Below are positions 59,378-64,000 of a stretch of DNA of 64,000 nucleotides, in pieces (within the stretch, counting starts at the first letter, position 1; each line of letters starts with the position of its first letter). The stretch is taken from NCBI GenBank assembly GCA_016647705.1, contig CM028326.1, positions 1,116,001 through 1,180,000 on the forward strand, written 5' to 3'. The position numbers and the translations under genes were made by a program. This DNA is from Eucommia ulmoides. Its lineage: Eukaryota; Streptophyta; Magnoliopsida; Garryales; Eucommiaceae. The notes beneath the pieces were generated by a model, which saw nothing but the letters and a program-made list of their open reading frames with translations, ran no database searches and was not told where the DNA came from.

Positions 59378-60309
59378 TGCCATGGGGTTGATGACGATCT
59401 GTTTCTTAACTGAACCGGCTCCCACTTTTCATAGTGAATAGTACTGTATATGTGAACAGTTCTGTATGAATAGTACCGTACACGTTAATAGTGACGTATC
59501 AGTACCGTATAAGTAAATAGTGACGTATTAGTACCATATATGTGAAAAGTGATGTATACTTGAATAGTACCGTCGAATTATATACTACACTTGTGAATAG
59601 TATCCGTGAACAACAACCTCCAACCAATAGCTCTAATACCATTGTTTGGGAATCATGGTCGAAACTGTTGGGCTGGTGGCTCTCTTTTTAAATGGTGGGC
59701 CTTATTCTTATTGATGCAGTCTTGTTTGAATGGAACAAAATTTCAGCAGCTTCAATTCCAGTTGGCAACACGTTTTGAGTTTGAAAAATGAAAACTTTTA
59801 TTTCTGACAATATGAAAGCAGTAGCAGATTTTTGAAGAGAAAATCAGCATGTGAAAGTGGCCATTTTTGTTTAAAGAAGGAGTTGCAATTTTGGACTGCA
59901 AAAATTGTTGAAGGTTCATGTTTTTGGTTCAGATTGAAAACAAAGCTCAAACCTCTACTATAAATAGAGGCTATGAGTTTTGAAGATTTATATCTCACAA
60001 TTGGAGAAAACAATATCTTTCAATTGAAGAAGTACATTAAGAGTGAGAGTTCAATTCCTCAATAGCCACAATTGAGTGAATTTTTGCACAAGTGTCTTAA
60101 GTTGTTTTAAGGCCTTATTTTGTATTCTTTATTTGTATTTCATTGTCAAATAAAGAAGTTCCATAATTGCTCTCGAGGAATAGGCGTAATTGCCGAACCT
60201 CGTTAAATATTGTGTTATTGTTTGTGTGTGTGTGTGTGTGTGTGTTTTCATTTCATCTCCCATAATATTTGTTCTGTGTTGGGTCCACCCGACACGCTTC
60301 CACACAACA
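59378..60309 (-). mobile_element. Truncated LTR retrotransposon: LTR plus PBS and leader
   Basis: On the minus strand an LTR of about 667 bp (60309-59643) starts TGTTGTGTGG and ends CCCAAACA. It is followed after one base by TGGTATTAGAGC (59641-59630), a one-mismatch version of the initiator-Met tRNA primer-binding site. About 250 bp of leader with repeated GTACTATTCA strings follow, then an ATGGCAGC where the element stops. The plus strand of the LTR has a TATAAATAG (about 59960), so promoter orientation is uncertain. (TG)n is at 60221-60245. No gag or pol domain is left. Confidence 0.6.
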
Positions 60310-60317
60310 GAAACAGT

Positions 60318-60797
60318 ATTACGCAGCTAAGGATTGAAATTGAGAAAAATGTAGTGATTGACACACAAATATTTAAGTGGTAAAACCTTTAATTAATTTG
60401 AGGGAAACACATATGACGATGATGTGCGGTTTATTCTTTGGGATCTACTGGGGGAGGTGCATGATTGTTTACTGTTTCGCCCCAAGGTAATTAAAATCAG
60501 CTCGTATCGTGGGACACGTAAAGAGTTAAATTTTGTAAACTATTTCCGGAAGAATGCCAAAGTTTTGAGCAACTTGGAAGTGGAACATTGCTGCTAGCTT
60601 GCCAAACTGAAGAATGCTAACCTTGAAATGGTAGAATGCAATGCAAGTTAGCGTTTTTGAAGTGTTGGATATATTTTTCCAACCTGAAATGATCAGGGCA
60701 AACAGTATCACGTAGCTAAGAATTGAGATTGAGAAAAATGTAAGAATTGACACAGAATATTTACGAGGTAAAACCCTCAATAAATTTGAGGGAAACA
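60318..60797 (+). repeat. ~95-bp direct repeats flanking an F-box exon fragment
   Basis: 60318-60411 and 60695-60797 are direct repeats sharing TTGAGAAAAATGTA, GATTGACACA-like and AATTTGAGGGAAACA strings. Between them is the FBD exon fragment. The repeat resembles the start of a retrotransposon LTR-like sequence that continues to about 61100. Confidence 0.6.
60412..60597 (+). pseudogene. FBD-domain exon fragment of a lost F-box gene
   Basis: The frame from 60418 reads DDVRFILWDLLGEVHDCLL, continues FRPKVIKISSYRGTRKELNF, then VNYFRKNAKVLSNLEVEHCC and a stop. It aligns with the last exon of genes 1 and 2 (WDPPGEVPSC, YFLKNAKVLRTLELKR) but is much more diverged. Following bases 60600-60660 match the downstream DNA of those genes. 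No F-box or exon 2 precedes it. Confidence 0.8.
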
Positions 60798-61952
60798 TCC
60801 ACGGACAAGAAAGAAGGATTTTACTATTGGCAAGGATTTTACAACTTCTCTTTATAAATAAGGAGAGAACAAATACAACTTTCTCTTAAAATAGGAGAAT
60901 ATAAATCTCTCTATACAAAATAGGAGAAATTAAGAAATGACTAAAAGGGAGAATACTTCAGAAGAAACTTATGATTTTTCTCTCTGAGATTTTTGGAATG
61001 ATTTCTTTTGCAACATCTCCCCCTGTTTATAAGGGGAGAGTGCAGTCTCTGCTTCAACAAAGGTTGTACCGTCTGCCAACCACCAGCTTACAATAGTGGA
61101 AATTTGTCAAATTAGTGTGAACCCCACAATCCGTTATCAATCATATGGGCCCATGTTTGAAAATGGGAAAGTAAGCCAAAAAGGCTTTATCGTTCACATT
61201 TATGAATATGAAATTAATGGGGAATTGGGCAGTACGTACATAAGTTTTTGGCATGGTTTGCATCCTTGGAGCACTGGCTTGCCTGCATCCGGGACGTGTT
61301 CAGTAGCAATTAGAGAAGACGATCATAGAGAGAGCAGTACATGGCAACGATAACCCTACAATCGGTTTGTCGTAGATGTTGATTTTGGGACGAAAGTTGA
61401 TCGGCATCCCTGACACGAGTCTTCGCACTAGAATGCATACTTACTACAAGTAACTGATGAACCAATTTTATAACATTTTCTTTTTACTAAGTATGAAAGT
61501 CTTTCCTTACAAGCTCAATCACTATAAGTTGTAGACATGCAACAATGATTTTATATGAAAACTACATAAACTTATTGTTCCTTGTCTACAGTTTATGGTA
61601 ATTGAACTTATGAAGGAAGAGTTACATACATTGTAAAAAACAGCTACAAAATTGTCCCATCGTCTGCCAGCTATTTGTAGCAAGTATGCTTCGTTTATGC
61701 GGTGATTTTTGTTATTAGTGATTGACCAAGTGTTTCGTTTAAACATGTTTTTAAACTCTCAAGTAACGAAAAATTAGACTAAACGGACATCGACTATCAC
61801 AATAAACATTTATTCTTTGGTCGAAAGATATACCACTACACTTGCATTTGAAAGATTGTACAAATCATAAGCCAAGACAACGTGGTTGGAGATTAAAAAT
61901 AAAAAAAGGGAGTGCTATTTGACAAAGTGGGAGAGTTTTAAAAATGAAAATT
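60798..61952. other. Repeat-like intergenic DNA
   Basis: 60798-61100 has repeated TAGGAGA(A/G) strings and AACATCTCCCCCTG, typical of degraded LTR sequence. The frame at 61096-61353 (85 codons) has no recognised domain. The remainder is AT-rich without signals. Confidence 0.35.
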
Positions 61953-62023
61953 TGCGCATCCAGGGAATCGAACCCTGGTCAGTACCGTGGGAGGGTACTA
62001 TGATACCACTACACCAGATGCGC
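61953..62023 (-). tRNA. trnG-CCC: tRNA-Gly, anticodon CCC
   Basis: A 71-nt minus-strand gene. It starts GCGCATCTGGTGTAGTGG and ends with the matching acceptor strand GGATGCGC plus discriminator A. The anticodon stem GTACC/GGTAC encloses the loop CTCCCAC, giving anticodon CCC for glycine. A box (TGGTGTAGTGG) and B box (GGTTCGATTCC) are standard. No intron. A TTTT terminator begins 2 bases after the discriminator. It is a nuclear-type gene and looks functional. Confidence 0.93.
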
Positions 62024-62146
62024 TTCTTGTCATTTTATAAAAACACTTACATTTATTTCGGATATATTTCATGATTTTTTTCCCTAGCTCAATTTTTAAC
62101 GTTATTAATTTCCTTCTTGTTTCAAGGATGAGCGTTAAAAGGTTTA

Positions 62147-62777
62147 CGCCCCGTTTGTTAACTATTTTCATTTCAGAAATTTCTATTCCATTTCTAATTT
62201 TTTAAAAATTTTATTTGAAAATAGAGTTTAATAATTTTTGTTTCCGTTTTTATTTTATTCCCATTTAAAAATTATGCTCACTTTTTTCTTAAGAAATGAG
62301 AAACAAAAAAAAAATTATTTCTCATTATTCCCATTTCATTCCCAAAATACATGGTCATTGTTCACCCGTCGGTCGACCATTGTCCGCCGCTGTCCTTTGC
62401 CGCCGGCCACCGTCCGCCGCCGCCGCTAGCGACCATCTCCGGCAATCGTCACTGATCACCGTCCGGTCGGAAATTTTCCGCCTACATCCGGCAGCCGGCC
62501 ACCGTTGTCTGGCCGTCGCCATTACCTTCCTGTCGGCGTCGCCGGAGGGCGCTATTGCCTTCCGGCGTCGCCGGCGCCGGAGCCACCGCCGGCAGGCCAA
62601 AACAGAAAAAAAAAAAAGAAGAAGAAGATTTTAGGATAAAATTGTTATCAAACACAATTCCCTTTCCAAAACAAAAAAAAATTTATCGTTACCAAACGCG
62701 ATTCTACTCCCAAGAAGAAAACAAAATTCCCATTCCACTGCCTGGAATGGAAACAGAAACGGTTACCAAACGCCACC
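62147..62777. mobile_element. Tourist-like MITE with GC-rich core (family 1)
   Basis: Left end CGCCCCGTTTGTTAAC, right end GAAACGGTTACCAAACGCCACC, flanked by TTA (62144-62146, 62778-62780). Orientation is opposite to 14153-14841. The core at about 62360-62600 is rich in CCGCCGGC and GTCGCCGG variants. It lies 121 bp from the tRNA gene. Confidence 0.78.
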
Positions 62778-62780
62778 TTA

Positions 62781-64000
62781 GTTTTTACTAATTGAATTTT
62801 AAAATTATAGTTTTTTCTTATAAATATTTTCATAGTTTTAGTTGTAAATATTCCATTGGTTGTGTTTTAAAGATTATACGGCACTTAGAACTTCATTCCA
62901 TACTCAAAGAGCCTATCATGTCTTCTGTCAACATTCACACCATGAATCGTTGGCGCCTTCTCTCATGGGTTTGAGCAAGCTCATTGACCAGCGCAGTGTT
63001 CACAGATGTTGGAGCACATCAACATCTTTAATGGGACCACAAATTCCTTGTCCGAAGTTCATACGCGAAGGCAGCAAGTGTCGGAAACCTAGAACTGTCC
63101 AAAGGTATTTGCATTAGTGGGGTTGCAGTTGAGGGGTGATATGACTGACTTACAGCTACATAGTCAGTCTAGGTAGGCACTCTTCGAGCGAGTGTTGGCT
63201 CCAAAGAAATCAAAGAGAGAAAAAGAAGAAAACAAAGCTTCTGCAATTTCATTCATATCCTTGCCAATGGCTTCACAGGAGTATATATACTCCTTCCAAC
63301 CCTCTAACAACCTTTCAACAGAAAGAGAAAAAATGAATAAAAGAAAAACAAACTAGCAATAAACTCATAACCGAAAATGTTGTTGCAGAAAATAAATAAA
63401 GAACGAGTTTACCAAAATTTCTTGGGATGAGTCGCGGACTAGGTCGCTTTCTTTAAGACGTTTTGCGGCTCAGCTCAAGAACGTGCAAGCAGTGTATTAG
63501 CTCCGTCGTCCCCAGGATAAAACAACCCAGAATTCTCCTCTGTCTAGGACGTTCTTTGCACTGTAGAAGTCCCGAAAACCAAACACCCCCACACACTGTT
63601 CGCAAAACGAACAAACTGCTCGGAAACCAAAATCGAACTGAAAAAACAGTACCGGAACAGATCGGAACAATTCCGGAAGATCAAACCGAAAATGTTTCGG
63701 AACAGAAACAGAAACAGAAATAGAAACAAAGCCGAAACAGAAACAGAACTGAAACAGGAGCAGAAACAGTGTTCTGGTTTTTTTTTTCTCTTTGAAAATT
63801 GAGGAAACAAAACTGGTATTTATAGGGAAAAAAATGAACCGTTTTAAAAAAAAATTAAAAACTGAAATTAATAAAAAAACGTCAAAACGTTAAACAAAAT
63901 TAATTTATAACGTTAAAACGTTTTTATTAAATAAAATGTTTTTTTTTATTATAAACGGTTCAAATTTTTTTTATTAACTAAAACAGTTTTTTTTTTTTTT
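62781..64000. other. Window end: repeat-like DNA
   Basis: 62781-63160 is unclassified. From about 63170 the minus strand reads like an LTR or transcribed repeat: AGGAGTATATATACTCCT is a perfect palindrome with a TATA core (63279-63296). 63600-63760 holds (GA)AACAGAAACAGAAAC-type repeats. The window ends in A/T-rich runs. No gene was recognised. Confidence 0.4.

Noticed and set aside
61096..61353. 85-codon frame with FWHGLHPWSTGLPASG
   Set aside because: No recognised family, and it is in degraded LTR-like sequence. It cannot be supported as a gene.

Overview
The window is nuclear DNA of a flowering plant, most likely a eudicot. The evidence is intron-rich genes with GT-AG splice sites, plant-specific gene types (a plastid tryptophan synthase beta chain, an S-locus receptor-kinase relic, F-box/FBD proteins, an FHA protein of the DAWDLE type), telo-box and Site II promoter motifs, and a very high load of small transposons. 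It is AT-rich with long A/T runs. I cannot name the species.

Layout. Bases 1-11.2 kb hold two minus-strand housekeeping genes: a DAWDLE (DDL) homologue (10 coding exons, 458 aa predicted) and plastid tryptophan synthase beta (5 exons, 475 aa). From 11.3 to 25.4 kb there is mostly transposon debris, a decayed F-box gene (about 19.9-21.2 kb) and a short fragment resembling the N-terminus of an ABCC transporter. From 25.4 to 35 kb lies a duplicated 40S ribosomal protein S27 locus. Both copies encode the same 86-aa protein, but the first has a 2.8-kb second intron because of nested insertions that include a large inverted repeat. An S-receptor-kinase fragment flanked by roughly 210-bp direct repeats follows the second copy. 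At 39.8-41.3 kb is a three-exon gene resembling the VASCULAR-RELATED UNKNOWN PROTEIN (VUP) family. From 42.6 to 60.6 kb is a tandem F-box/FBD array: two intact genes (429 and 431 aa), one pseudogene whose last two exons are gone, and smaller relics. A tRNA-Gly(CCC) gene lies at about 62 kb.

Mobile elements are the dominant theme. Paralogous copies provide near-empty sites, so several insertions can be bounded with target-site duplications (TSDs): Tourist-like MITEs with 3-bp TAA/TTA TSDs, hAT-like elements with TAGGGATG termini and 8-bp TSDs, a second hAT-like element with CAAGGTTTTAAA termini, a tRNA-derived SINE with an 11-bp TSD, a 5'-inverted LINE fragment, and one LTR with a primer-binding site. 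Two Tourist-like families share a GC-rich core resembling CCGGCGACC, and one MITE carries a large minisatellite expansion absent from its sibling.

The genes do not form an operon-like unit. DDL, TSB, RPS27 and the VUP-like gene are independent single-copy or duplicated genes, while the F-box genes form a lineage-specific birth-and-death cluster. Exon coordinates come from hand-read splice sites and protein continuity, not transcript data. CDS features are given as start-to-stop spans including introns, with the exons listed in the evidence.
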